Translations under genes and position numbers: made by a program | Part shown: positions 21,311 through 33,670 of the stretch, one piece after another | How positions within the stretch are numbered: position 1 is the stretch's first letter | Layout of the letters: each line of letters begins with the position of its first letter | Notes under the pieces: model-generated | Told to the model about the DNA's origin: nothing | Database searches by the model: none | Seen by the model: the letters and a program-made list of their open reading frames with translations, nothing else | From: Isoetes taiwanensis | Taxonomy: Eukaryota; Streptophyta; Lycopodiopsida; Isoetales; Isoetaceae | Length of the DNA stretch: 64,000 bases | Direction of reading: 5' to 3' | NCBI GenBank assembly: GCA_021234155.1 | Contig: JAJEKV010000213.1 | Span: forward strand, 374,001-438,000

Positions 21311-23933
21311 CTAGTAAAGGTGCCCAGCGTTGCTGGGCCGATCCTTTGAGGCAAATATCCTAGCCACAGCTTCTTTACACTTGCTCCTCTTTGCATTTAC
21401 ACTTGCTCCTCTTTGCATTTTTGGTAGTGTATTGGGCGATCTTTTTAGGCAAATATCCTAGCCACGACTTCTTTACACTTGCTCCTCTTTGCATTTACCC
21501 TTGCTCCTCTTTGCATTTTGGTAGTGTACAGTGCGCCTATTATACAACAATTTTGATGATTGTTAAATGCAAGGGGTTACAATTTCAATGAGCAATTTTG
21601 CCCCCTGTTTCGCAATCGCTAGTCTTTTGATTCTTCAAATTCTCCTACTTAGTTTTTTGGCGTAAAACAACCTCCTACTTTTAAGGAGGAGAACGCTTTT
21701 TTTTTTTTGAGATGTGGGGGTTTGCCATTTACCATATTAAATCAAATTAAATTAATGACCTGAACAAACCTTAGAATGTTTTGTGGTTATGTGGGACAAC
21801 AAATGTCTACTCCAATGTGAATACGCCCTTTCAACAGATGCAACCATTGGTGCAACAAATGTTCAAGCCAATGTGAATATGCCCCTTTCAATGAAGCAAC
21901 GGATTAGAATATGCAACCAAGTCCTAGACATGTGATGCATTTGGGGCATTTTGCATTGGCAAAGCATTGCCATGATTGAAATGGAAGGCTACAGTCAGAG
22001 ATGTATAAAGCGTGCTAATGGGCACAAATTCGAAAGTGGTTTGGGTTGATTCTAATGTTCTCAAATGTTGGTTCAGATCTTCGGATAACATGAGGCCGAA
22101 GCTGCAGGGGAAAATAATATATGATCAGTAGGGACAATCCTTCAAAAGGAATGGAGAAAATTGACATATTACCTGGTCACAACATCCTTCAGCCCTCTAT
22201 GATGTCCGGCTCCATTCTCTGAGGAACAGCTCCATTCGCAGGGAACAAAAGTTGAATGTGGGTGGGATGACATAAAGACATAATGTATGAAGTCTATTTA
22301 CGCCAACTTATTGTAAATCACCCGGGCTTTGGGCAAAGCATTTTCTGTAGCATTGGCAAGACCAAGGGCAAGACACCATAAACATCATATCTTTCTCGCG
22401 TATAGATAGGATCTAATTACTATCTAGGACAGTCTTTGACAATATTATCGATGAAGTTCGAGGGTTATTTCGTGCTTTTACGCTTTGATCATGAAAACTT
22501 CCATTTCAGAGATATATGACATGAATTAAGCTCAAAGGTCCAAAGATTAAGGTTCAATCGAATTACGCCATCCGCTACATCTGGGCTTTGAAGCATTTAC
22601 TCGGTTTCTCTATTTTAAGATGTTTGTGGACAAATCTGATCAAGCTAGCCATGCAAAGAGACAACATTAAAACACATTCACAAAGTTAATGAGCATGAAT
22701 TGAGACGAACATCTAAAGGATAGAAATTTGAGCGTGCTTACCTCACACTCCGCTTGGCGCGAAGAGTATTAGATAGATGTTCCTCTGCTCTGTACAAAAA
22801 GCAAGCAAATACAGTAGAAATAAATCTATCGCAATTTGCTTGAAACATTACAAATTTGTCGTATTGTGCTAAGGAACTGGCTATGCAACTGCAAACATAC
22901 AAAAACATTGAGCATACGAGAAAAAGTGAATAGATGAGAAATAAAAGAAAGCTAAGTTATTCACAATACCATGCATGTTACTCAAATGATCAAGCTGATT
23001 CAGGTCAAATGACAAAAGTGAAGTTTAGAAACACTGTCTATTCTAGAAGCCTAATGGCTAACAAATGAATCGAGAAAAGACTTGCGATTTAAATCTAAGG
23101 TAAGCATTTGGCTTTTCGGGATGCGAGACAACCTAGAAAATGTGAAGTTGAAGTAAGCAACCCATAGCCACAGCGAGAAAGTAGTAAATTTTTGCAAGCC
23201 AGGGTGAGAAGCGTTACACTTACCGAATTTATAGCTAGATTGATTCATAGCTACATTTTGTGATATATGGTGGCGGATATGCTAGGCATATGCCTTCGCC
23301 CTTTATGTTTCTGAGGGTGCAAAACATGCATCAAGCCGGCATGCGAGACAACGCACCACATAATCGCCATTGCCGGAGCTCCATGATTTTTGCTTCTGAG
23401 CAAGAATCCCGCCATGGCAACTCCCAGGAAGCAACTAAGCAAAGAAAGCTAAAGGAAAAAAATCCTAAACCATAGGCTGAATCTTAGCCTTTGGGATCGA
23501 TATCAAACAATCGGCCCTGCTTGCTCACGAGCAACCACGATTCTTCAAATCGAAGACTTAAGCGGCAACCACGGTTCTTCTAAGGCTCTACCTAGGCTGC
23601 GATGCTAAATCCCGGGTATGAAGCCAACTTGAGGTCATTTGAAGCGGACTCGGAGAAATTATAGACACGATGGCATCATTAGGAGCAAAGACGTTTTGCA
23701 ACTGCTTTGACATTTGAAGCGGCTCGGGCTCTAACCAAGAAGAACTCCCACGGTTTCTGCACTCGGCGATCCATGGCCGATCCTGGTTTAGCTAAGCAAA
23801 GAAAGCTAAAGGAAAAAAAAGACCTAAACCGTAGACTGAATCTTAGCCTTTGAGATCGATATCAAACAATCTGAACCGTCCGATCTAGGGCGAGGTTCAA
23901 GACAGACATACACAATAATTTTATAATATAGGA
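21311..23933 (-). mobile_element. Non-autonomous Helitron, minus orientation
   Basis: Read on the minus strand, it starts TCCTATATTATAAAATTATT (5' end at 23933, preceded by A). It ends with a GCCCAGC-AAC-GCTGGGC hairpin (21322-21338), then ACCTTTA and the CTAG terminus (21311-21314), followed by T. TC start, short hairpin, CTRR end and insertion between A and T are the Helitron hallmarks. No Rep/helicase is encoded in the 2.6 kb. Inside are a 98-bp tandem duplication near the 3' end (units from 21349 and 21447) and an 80-bp direct repeat (23435-23512 and 23792-23872) near the 5' end. Confidence 0.75.
21349..21530. repeat. 98-bp tandem duplication with internal 20-bp repeats
   Basis: AGGCAAATATCCTAGCCAC begins each of two units (21349, 21447). 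Each unit contains the motif CTTGCTCCTCTTTGCATTT twice, giving four copies in all. Confidence 0.85.
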
Positions 23934-25287
23934 TTAAGCTATTTTGCTTCAATTAACCAATTTTGCTTGAACAGTCAATTATGATACAGAGATCTCTTCA
24001 GCACATGATTACAAGTGGTAACATCATACTTGATGTATAGATTACAAATAAAGGTTATAGACCTCTTAGAACATATGCATGTATTTTCCTTTAATGCATG
24101 CTTGGCATGTGGTTGTTAACATGCAAAGGAGCTTTGCATGCAACTTTTACTATGGTTTATGCTCCCAACAATATACCTAATGAGCTCCATATTTCTAAGG
24201 TACGTTGCCTTGCAACTTGCCTAATGCAAAGGAGTTTGCATGCAACTTTTATTATGGTTTATGCTTCCAACAATGTGCCTAATGGAATGTGAGCTCCATA
24301 TTTCCAAGGTACGTTGCATATAATTTGCAATAATATGGAAAAGGTTTAATAATGCTAAATGCTTGGATGGCTTTTTGCGTAAGAGTCTAATAGATAAAAT
24401 ATTTTAGAAGCCCTAATAGCATCTCGTATGGTAGCGGCCATGAACAGAGAGCTTTTCGCCATGAAGAGAGGAAAAAGCTCGAGCCATGAAGAGAGAAGAA
24501 AAAGCTCGATGCTTTGGGGAGGCAAGGCATGATAGGCTACTCCAAAGACGCCTTTGGCTTATTCCCTTTGCTATTTCAGGATTTTGACTTATCAGGCTTA
24601 TTAAGCTCCATGTTTTGGTGATGCTGCAATACTGGCTTTTGTTATTCATCTAAAGCTTTGTTTCAACACATTTCCTTGAACATTTATGGTCTTGGGATCC
24701 ATTTGCAAAGCTGCTGATATGTTTTTATGATCCAAAAAGCATATGAAGTCCTCTTTGATATATTTCTAGCTATTCAATAGAGGTGTGCTACAGTTCAGCC
24801 ATTGCAAGTCGTCGTGGTATATTTTGGCCTATGTGCCTTATCAAAATGACAACATTATTTTCTACTCCGCATTTGTGAAGCAAGAACTTCAATCCAGGTT
24901 TGTTGAGACTTTCTTTATAGCCTTATTGTCCTTGGTTAAGATTACACAAGTCAAGACTGTCACTAATGACTCTGATTAGCAATGCTTCTGATCATTCTTA
25001 CTTCTGTACAATAGCAGCGTGCTAGTATCATGGTAACACTATGAATTATTGAAGCAGACTTCAACGTTCATTGTTAGCATACTTATACATGTAATACATA
25101 TTGCTTAAAGTCTGATAATAGTTACAGATGTTATATTACTTTCAAGTTATAATTTCCGTCTATCTTTCTTGTTAAAGCTTACTCAGGGCAAAAGGATACA
25201 ATTGGTGATCAGTGATAAACTGAGAAACCCAATGTACCTTTTGGCCCTTGCACTTTTACCGTTCTTACGCTAAATGTAATTGTCAAA
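23934..25287. other. Unassigned sequence with local tandem duplications
   Basis: A 105-110 bp segment starting ATGCAAAGGAG is duplicated in tandem (about 24121-24225 and 24226-24320), both ending near GAGCTCCATATTTC. At 24428-24515 a short GCCATGAA...AAAAGCTCG motif recurs three times. No coding region is recognised. The right end leads into copy C of the segmental repeat, whose true left limit may lie within this stretch. Confidence 0.5.
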
Positions 25288-28200
25288 ACCATTCCCATGA
25301 GTTAGTTTTGGCAGTTACAGCCCTTCTGACGTACATTTATACCTTTCTTTTTCTCCTCTTTTTTCATCAGCTCATCTGCATCTCCCTTGGTTTTTTTGCC
25401 GTAGAACGTCCTTCCATTGCACCCACATCCTTGCCTGGTTGTCCTGTTCGACATCTTCTGTTCGACATCTTCTGGCTTTTTGGTTGTCTTGGTCGTTTCC
25501 CCTTTCCTTTCTACATATTTCTTTCTTTGGGGCCCCAAATCGGTAGGAGTTGATCTTTGGTTTATACGCACTACTAGTTTTCCGGTGAGTTGGTTCTTTT
25601 TTCGCTTTGGTTTACGTACCCTATAGTTCGGGGGGCGACCATTTTTACATTCTGATTCGTTTGCTCAAGCCCCCCATATATCGGCATTTGCCCTTTTCGA
25701 TTTACCTGAAGGCGGTCTTGTTCTTTTCGATTTTGCACAGGGAAGGAGTTTTCGATTGAAACAATTTGCTTTGGTAGATTCGGGTTTGCGTTTTCCAAGT
25801 GTTTAGCGGGCCAACCGGACTCTCGTGGTTCGGATTTTCAGCGTTTTCAAGCGGTCCGCCCCTGTGGTATTTCTTCCCTTTTTCGTTTGCCGAGAGGGTT
25901 TTCATCCGCTTGGTTGTGGAATCGGTTTCTATTGGAGTTTTTCAGCTTGAATCTAGCAGGCCAGATCGTAAGAGTTTCCGTTGGATTTTCCCGGCATTTG
26001 TTAAGCGGGGCCGGGGTCTCTTCTTTGTGGAATTGGGGCTTTCTTGTGGCCTTCTTGAGGTGCGTAATTTTTCTCATATTGACTCAAGCGCCACGACCTT
26101 ACATTTCAATTCAAAACACAGTCCAATAGCTTGTTCAATCTCCTATTACGTACCTGGTTATCATATCCCTTTGTAAGTCTGCAGTTATGCCTAGATTGCC
26201 AAAGAGTAGATCCAAGGCGGAGGCCATTAGGCCGGGAAACGTCCTTTAGCGGGTTCCTCAGAGATGTTGCGGGATGCCTTTGTCGACCACGAAGAACTGC
26301 TGTCTCGTGCTCCGGCTTGGGCCAAGAGGATGGAGCAGCGGTTGGTTTCAACAGGGGATGACCGTTTGGGTGATTTTGGATGCGAGGATTCTGACCTTGG
26401 CAAGAAATTGAGAGGAAAAGCAAGAAATCGGGACTCCGGCTCTTAAGTTCGAAAGCAACGGCTGTTTGATTTCTTAATGAGGTGAAGATATTTTTTGCGA
26501 GATATTGAGAGCAAAGCGAGGGATCGAGAAGCATCTCACACCTTATTGCAGCCGAGCATTGACAAAGATTTAAATGTCTTACCCATTGCCTCCATCCATT
26601 CCCTTACCACTTTCGGTTGAGAGATCATTTTCCATTTTGGCAATCAATTTCCAATAGCGGTCTGAGGTTCATAAATGTTTTCTTAAGCCCTTTTCGATTC
26701 GGAGGTTTTGTGGCTTTGTTTTATTTTAGTTGGGATCCATCTATGTTATCTTTGCCCATTTACGAATCGAGTCTTTGCCCTTTTCGATTTAGAGGTTTTA
26801 CGGCCTTGTTTTACTTTTGTGCGTCGCTTCTCTATCTGTTGAGCTTAGCGCCTTGGTCCTTAGCCAGCGGTTTGCTAATGTTGGGCTTTTGTGAAGATCC
26901 TTTGTTGATGAATAGATTGATTTGGTCCAAGAGAAGATGGATGCAGAAGCGACTTTCACATGCTAAGCATAAGTGCCCTATGACTGATTGCAAGGAAGGG
27001 ATGATCGAATCCACAAGACATTGCGTTTGGTCTAACTAAAGTGGTGGATACTTTGGTGCCAGTTTTCCACATATACAGATGATAAAGATGATATGCAATG
27101 TGAGGTTGCATCCATGCGTTTTGTGATCATTATAATGTGCTCACTGCAATCCAGACCCAGAATCCTTCATGCAATTCTACTTCATTGCTTATACATAACG
27201 GAAACGGAAACAAAGATGATGGTGATGGACTAGCTATTTCCAGATAAGCAATCTTTCCTTTCCAATTTTTCCTAAATTGAGAGTGAGAATTACAATTTGG
27301 AATTTTTGTTTTTCTTTGTTCTGTTGCACTTACGACATTGCTTTAATGTGCATTATTTATCAAGCTAGGTTGATCCTCCCCTTTTATCTCCCAGGCACAT
27401 TTTCTAATTATATAGAGTGGCTTTAAGTATATTTTTGACGTGTAAACATCTAGGATATTTGAAGTACTTGAGTCTATGATTTTCAGTGGATATAAAATAT
27501 CTTGCTCATGTAGTTGCCTTTAATTCTCTCCCTTGATCACTTTTCTAGCTTTGTACTAGCTACAAATAGGGAAGTCTTGACTACAAATAGGGAAGTCTTG
27601 ACATGTTGCATTTGTTTTGGTACGAAGGTGATTCTTTTAAAAGCTATTTCTTTGTTGTTTCTCATTTACACTTGATGTACTTGGCAAGATTTCAATGGAT
27701 AACCGAATCATACTTAATTGTTGCTACCTACTTTACAACATTTTAGCCTTCCATGTCTATTTAACAATTATTTGCGCCCTTGCCTTTTCTTTTCTTGGCT
27801 AGCCTCCTTTACCTCGTCTCAACTTGCCTAACTATGATACTTATTTACGAGATGCTTGGCATGTTCGCTGGGAACGTTTAGTTGATGTGTGCCTTTGAAC
27901 TTTGATGTTGAGGGAGAGTTAGGTTTGCTCTTCCTAAAGTCGCAGTTATGGCAAGCTCTAAGTTGTCTACTTTCCTAATTATAAGGTTTGACCAACTTTG
28001 CAATTGTAATTTTAGCCCTTTTTTACAACTCTACCTTACCCCATTCTACTTAAAATGCAACTTCAGGACGAGCTTTCTTGGATAAAACATGTTGATGTTG
28101 AATTTGATAGGTTGCCAAATCTTGTGCACGTTTAAGGAATCATTACACTTGGTATGGGTCACATGCATCGCTAGATCTCATTTTATCCATTTTTATCTTA

Positions 28201-28389
28201 AAGAAATCGTAGCTACCTTAGCAATATTTATAGTTGCTTACGGTTTTCTAGTTTATGCTTGTTTGGCAATATACCCTAGTTGGGAGCAATATTTGTCTAT
28301 TTTGTGGTCTTTATTGTAGTTTGAGATTCATGAGAGTCTTTAATACTGTAAGAGTCTCTTCACCATGGGCCATTTTTTGTTGCTTCATG

Positions 28390-28708
28390 TTAAAATCCCC
28401 TTAAACCCCCTTTGGTTTGGGTGCATATTCACCGCAGGGGGTGACTCAGAGACAACGAGGCGTTGGATAGGCATATTCACCCCTTATTCCTTAATCTACA
28501 CCGTATACAAAGTTCCTCGTTTGTGGGGTATGGATGTATAGAATTTGTTATACTGTATAACAAGATTTGCAAAATACTATAAGATTTCAGGCAATATACT
28601 ATATGGTGTTGATTTTGTACGTGCAAAACATAATTATAGGGGCTCTCGCTGCCCTACGTCACCCGTGTGAATATGCACCCAAACCAAAGGGGTTTAAGGG
28701 GATTTTAA
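28390..28708. mobile_element. Fold-back/MITE-like element (copy C)
   Basis: Orthologous in position to 3099-3421. Arms lie at 28390-28444 and about 28658-28708, with TTAA at both outer ends. The inner ends of the arms have decayed independently of copies A and B. Confidence 0.75.
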
Positions 28709-29673
28709 TTTAAATGTGTTGGACCCAATAGTTTGTGTTAATTAATGTTAATACTAGTTATGTGTTGGTTGTTATACTAAAAAAAATTTTGGGCCCTTCG
28801 GGCCCTAACAAAAGCAAACATAGGTAAACTTTAAGGATCTATATATTAATTACTAAGAAGCTTGGATATTTTAGTTGAACACATGTATAAGAGGGCATGG
28901 TTCATGCTAGAACATGGATTAGTTTCAAGGCGAACATGCAATTTGTGCGGATATAAAGATAGCAAGAATATATTTAAGTTTGATTTGAGTGTATGACAAA
29001 ATATTGGTTAACATATCTTTTGAAAAGCCTCCAAATGTTCTCTATAGTCACACCTAGATCTGCAAATCACGTAACCTTCACTTTCTAATGTCCATGCATA
29101 TGCATATGTTACCATCAAGGTCGGGGTAAAAAATGATGGGTGACCTCCCAACATGTGAATTGCGACATGGCATAACAGGATAGCAAGATTAAACTTTCAT
29201 GGATAATCTCGAAAAGGAGAAGAAATAAAAAGGATCTACATGGCAAATGAAACCATTTGTACGGATCCTATCACAGTATCAAGCACGGGTCTGTTGGGAA
29301 TCTTCAATAGTCTTTTGAGGATTCATCCACTAGGCGTAGCTTTGTTTATTGTAAAAATTATAGCATTTGGTTTAACACCATCATGTTGCATATCTAGAAG
29401 GGAGGTGCATTGTAGGTCCGGCTTCAACAAAATTTGAGCATATTCGTAACTATTGTCCCCAAGACACTATACTTCTATTGGGCATTTTATCAAAGACATT
29501 CCAACAAAAATTGTATGCCTTTCTTAATCTGGCTCAGTCACGAGGCCTAATAGTATTTTGCATATCCATATAAGCCCGAACTATCATAAAGAACTCCAAA
29601 AACACCCGGTATATTCCAACACTTATTTCAAATGCGGTGATAACTAATTGTTGCGCTTTGCTTTCTGGATTCG

Positions 29674-30135
29674 CTATTGTGAAAATGAGAAACAAAATTG
29701 TGTCCCTTCTTTAATCTGTCTTGGGTGCGATGCCTCAAGTTCTTGCAATAGTTAACTTTTTGCATATCAATAATATATGTCAAAAGAACTCCGGCATATA
29801 GGTGAACAAAGTTAAGGGCAATCTACCTCCATGCGCGGGTATCACGGTTGAAATAACAAGACACTCCCCCCTTGAACACCTAAGAGGCGAAGCAAAGTTG
29901 CTAATGTCAAAGGCTTCTGCCTTCTCTGTTAAACCAACAAGATTCCACAGACGGATGAATGTGTGACCATGGATATCATGATCACAAAGGAATTGAAATG
30001 GTAAATCAAAAGATAAAGTCGCAAAAGCATTGATTGCAAGATCTCTCCCCAGAGCATCTCTTCCAATACCAATAGTATCCTGTTGTTCAGACTCTGCAAT
30101 CTGGCGCCTTCATCAGATTTTATAAAAATTTCAAA
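29674..30135 (-). pseudogene. Sam50/Omp85-type C-terminal fragment in copy C
   Basis: Counterpart of 4382-4800. The upstream exon reads without a break as QIAESEQQDTIGIGRDALG followed by INAFATLSFDLPF, so copy C preserves the frame that is broken in copy A. The GTAG donor is at 29823-29826. The acceptor of the last exon is damaged: the minus strand has GCAAAAA-GTTAAC here against GCAG-GTTAAC in copy A, so normal splicing could not occur if the sequence is right. The last exon (29674-29756) has also lost a base. Whether this damage is mutation or base-calling error is open, because the changes fall at a CTG site. Confidence 0.45.
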
Positions 30136-32029
30136 GTCCACCATTAAAACCGAGCTACAGATGAAATTTGCAAAAGATCATGTGATTGGAATGCTAGAAC
30201 ATACTTCCACAAACTACGAAACATTCAAAGCATAAAGGGCATAAGCATGATCTCACCAAAATTTCTTTGCAAGTCTACAAAACGGAACCAACATTGCCCC
30301 GGCATGTTGAGGACCAACAGAACTATTCTAACACGGTCGAGCACGGCTCCAATTCAAGCGTCATGTATTTTTTGTTCCATCACGGTAGGGAAGGTTACAG
30401 ATAATTGTTTCCTTCGTTTCAGGCCTGGGCGGAAGTGGGCAAACCCATTTAGGGCGCAACTTTTACAAGAACTCGGGGGGTATTCTATGTTCCAATAAGG
30501 CCCCATTGCAAAAAATCACTTGTATTTCTTGCTTCATAGCCTTGGGCCCATATGTATCTCAACGATTGTAACGATCTAGCGTGGCTGCAATTCCGGCCTC
30601 GGTAATAGGACAATCCACGAGTTCAAGCTTCCTAAGCCTGAACCCCTCATTATTCTCTCAAACACGACCCAAAAGAAGCCACCTAATCTTTCCACCATAT
30701 CGCCAATGTGGGCTAAACTTCATTTGTAAGTCCACCATGGCGTATATAAATAATAAGCGAACCATATTTGAACATCCCTCTAGCAAATTCTTCACGCCAT
30801 CATCAAATGAAGGTGTGGTTCTCATGTCACCGAATCACGGATAATCTTTGGTGGTGATATTTGATGCATAAATTACAGCGATTTGTAAACATCTGCTGAG
30901 TTTTGAGCGGACAAAGTAGCCCCCAATGTGATACAAAACCATCTTTGGTGCTCTAAATTTTCAATCGAAGACTCTAAGCTTTTACAATGGTTGCCAAGCA
31001 CTTCAAGTCCTCGCATCTCCAATGATGTTTCGCACCTATATAGAAACATGAAATGAGAAAAGCAATTAAAGCGAGGTATCTCATGCGTTGAAATAATCGC
31101 TATATGAAGCATATCATTAGACCACGTAATTAGATGAAATCGGTCTTCTTGAAGCAAATGTTGATTTTTCACGAGATTCTACCACATAATATGAGAAATA
31201 AAAGTAGAGATGCGGATGATGCCCAAAGACCGAGAAAGCCGTCCCGAAAGCACAATACCACAAATTTCAAGGTACAAATTTTGGAAAGGCGATAATGTAG
31301 CACAAATCGAGAAGGGAAGGTCGGAAGGAATGGTGAAGCTTCTTGGAAGGCACTAAATAAGTGCTCTCTGGCATTTGCTCTGTTATCGCCAAATAGGCTA
31401 AAATCCGGCTTAAGGGTTTTACGCCAAGCGTGCTTTTGAGCTAGAAACCTATAGGCGTCCTTTCGTTGTGCTACCATTCTTTTCGCGAGCTTTCCTTTTA
31501 CGTAGTTCTTGAGTTTACTTCTTAAAATTGCAATCATGGCCACGAGGTCTCGACATAACACGGAATCTAAGAGCTCGAGGGTTCTTCCGGTATTTGTGCT
31601 TCTGCATTTTCGATCTTTTCCTCTCCCATGCGAAAAAATCTTGCACAACTGGGTAGAGAAATGCAGGATGCTCTGAAGCCGTTTTTCCTAGTTCTTCCAT
31701 CGCCATTTGCGACCCATTTTTCATATCCATATCCATAGTTCTATCGCGCTTCTTTGCATGCGCAGAGGGAGAAACTTATTAAATCTTTCTTCATGAACAA
31801 TGGAAGCAAAGGGCAGATTCAAGATGCACCCCGAAGGGGGCGATGGCAAAAATCAATCCGGCGGGAAATACAATGTCATTATTTCTGATCTTGATTCCAT
31901 TCCATACCCTAACAGCCGCCGTTTCTTACCTTGGCTCCACCATACCCTAGCTGCGATTCGATGCGCCAATAGTGAAGTGGAGAAGGAAAAATAAACTAGC
32001 AAAAGTCGAATGCTAGATCTTCAAACCCA

Positions 32030-32250
32030 ATGCCCGGGTTCTATTGTGATAGCAATAGAACCGACATTCCTGGATGGGGCGTCCTATCCGCATCTCCTAT
32101 TTATACCGTCTCCTTCCTCATTTTGCGGTCATCGGCGTTCTCTTGAGCTTCTTTTCCTTGTTGCTCTTTTCTAGCTCCACAAGTTTATCCTAGCGGTTTG
32201 ATTTGGAGAGGCGGATACTATCAACACAATTTTTCGGGTTTCTTACATGC
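32030..32250 (+). promoter_or_regulatory. Promoter-like segment with TATA box and hairpin (copy C)
   Basis: Same layout as 6764-6980: the GGTTCTATTG hairpin near 32038-32063, TATTTATACC near 32098, then a leader-like stretch and a possible donor. Confidence 0.4.
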
Positions 32251-32861
32251 ATTTGACCCGGTTTGTATTTGAGGCGATGATTTGATTGTGGTCTCTATTC
32301 ATGTTTTCGATGAATTATTAGGTATTTTTCTGTGTCTTGTGCTTGCCCGTTGGTGATAGTCACGGCTCTGGTTCTTTTCGATTTATCTGTAGATTAATTT
32401 TTTGCTTTCTGTGTCTGTCGTGCTTGAATAGATGAGATAATATTAAGGCCTTCTATCTTCTTCTATCTTTGCTTGCACCCTTTTTGGTCGGTTTATTTTG
32501 TTGATTAACGCCGGTTGCACCATTCCATCGGATCGAGCTCGTATTGTGTTTCGTTTTTCTAACCCCTTTTCGGGATTACTAGCCTTGAGACTTGGATTGG
32601 TTTGTACTCGACCTTGTCATTTGGCGTGTGAGGCTCCAAAGAGCACTGGTTTACTCACGAATATTTGGCTTGAATAGGTGCCACCGTGCTATGGCTGCTT
32701 CAATTTCTTACTGGCTCTGTTTTTAGTCTACAAAGAAGGGTTTTAGGTCATCTGACGCTCTCGCTTACTCACGGGTTTTGCTCTATATAGCTGGCTTCGG
32801 ATGGGCCCGTAGAGATAAATATTGTGATATAGTAAGTATTGGGGGCGTTTGATCTTTGCGG

Positions 32862-33670
32862 ATGTATGGCGGCTATGGTCACCATACGGGACACAATGAG
32901 GTCGCGGTTTGGCTACACAAGAACCAAATGCATGCGGATGGTGCCGCTTGCTTTTGTGGTTGGCTCCATAAGCATGGAACTCATCCACAGTTTTCTTCTT
33001 CTATTTGTTACTTGTAGGCTATTGATCGATTGATTGCATATGAATAGTGATTTGCTCATCCCCCTTTGTGCTCTCTCTGTTTTTATCATCACTTGAATCT
33101 GCAGCAGAGAAGGTCCGACCAGGTGGTTCCTATGCCGCCCAGTTCCACATCACGGTCTCGGATAATCTTTATAAAGCGGGGCTCTCTCAGATAAGTGGCT
33201 GTATACCGAGTGTTCCTTCTGTTTTTTTCTTGGCTTTGCCTTTTTTCGATATTTTCTTATTGGCTGCATTGCTTGGCTCTCCATTTGTGCCATTCTGTTT
33301 GTCTATTGCTTGCCTACTGGCTCTGTTGCATAGGATTTTTTTTTCGGGAGAGGCTTTTTGCAGACTTTAGTTCATATTTTTGGTAGAGATGAAACCAGGT
33401 ACAGGTCGGCCAGGCTCTGTTTGGGGTCACCAGAAGATAGACTGGCGGCCCATTCATACAATTGGTTCTGATCAGGGTTTCATCTTGACATCTTGTCCAC
33501 TGGCCTCTGTCTCATGCGGTACATGGCGGACCATCCGATTGTGCATCACGCATCCTCTAGAGCAGGCCCTGACCTCATTCTTGGCGGTCGATGGCGCCCA
33601 TGCATCATTCGTGAGCCCCAGTATTCGGGTGCTCACATTCCTGTTCCACAGTTTAATCCGTTAGGCCTTG
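32862..33670 (+). pseudogene. Possible exons of an unidentified gene
   Basis: The 43-codon open stretch 32862-32990 follows sequence resembling an acceptor. A second candidate exon follows the GCAG at 33101-33104 and covers roughly 33105-33205, with open frames such as EKVRPGGSYAAQFHITVSDN. A third candidate begins after a pyrimidine tract and TTTTTGCAG near 33363 and stays open to about 33664 in one frame. Base composition from 33100 to 33660 is more balanced than in the T-rich DNA that follows, which suggests captured exonic sequence. No family is recognised and the frames of the three pieces do not join convincingly. Confidence 0.25.

Larger units (their letters stand above)
25288..33070. 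repeat. Segmental repeat, copy C
   Basis: Collinear with copy A over its whole length and with copy B over 27095-29670. Long stretches such as 27300-28300 are almost identical to A and B, while other stretches differ at many small sites concentrated at CAG and CTG. The left limit of homology cannot be seen because copy A is cut by the window edge. On the right, homology to A ends at 33070. Beyond that point copy C continues into a possible splice acceptor (GCAG at 33101-33104) and exon-like sequence, so C may be nearer to the ancestral arrangement. Confidence 0.85.
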
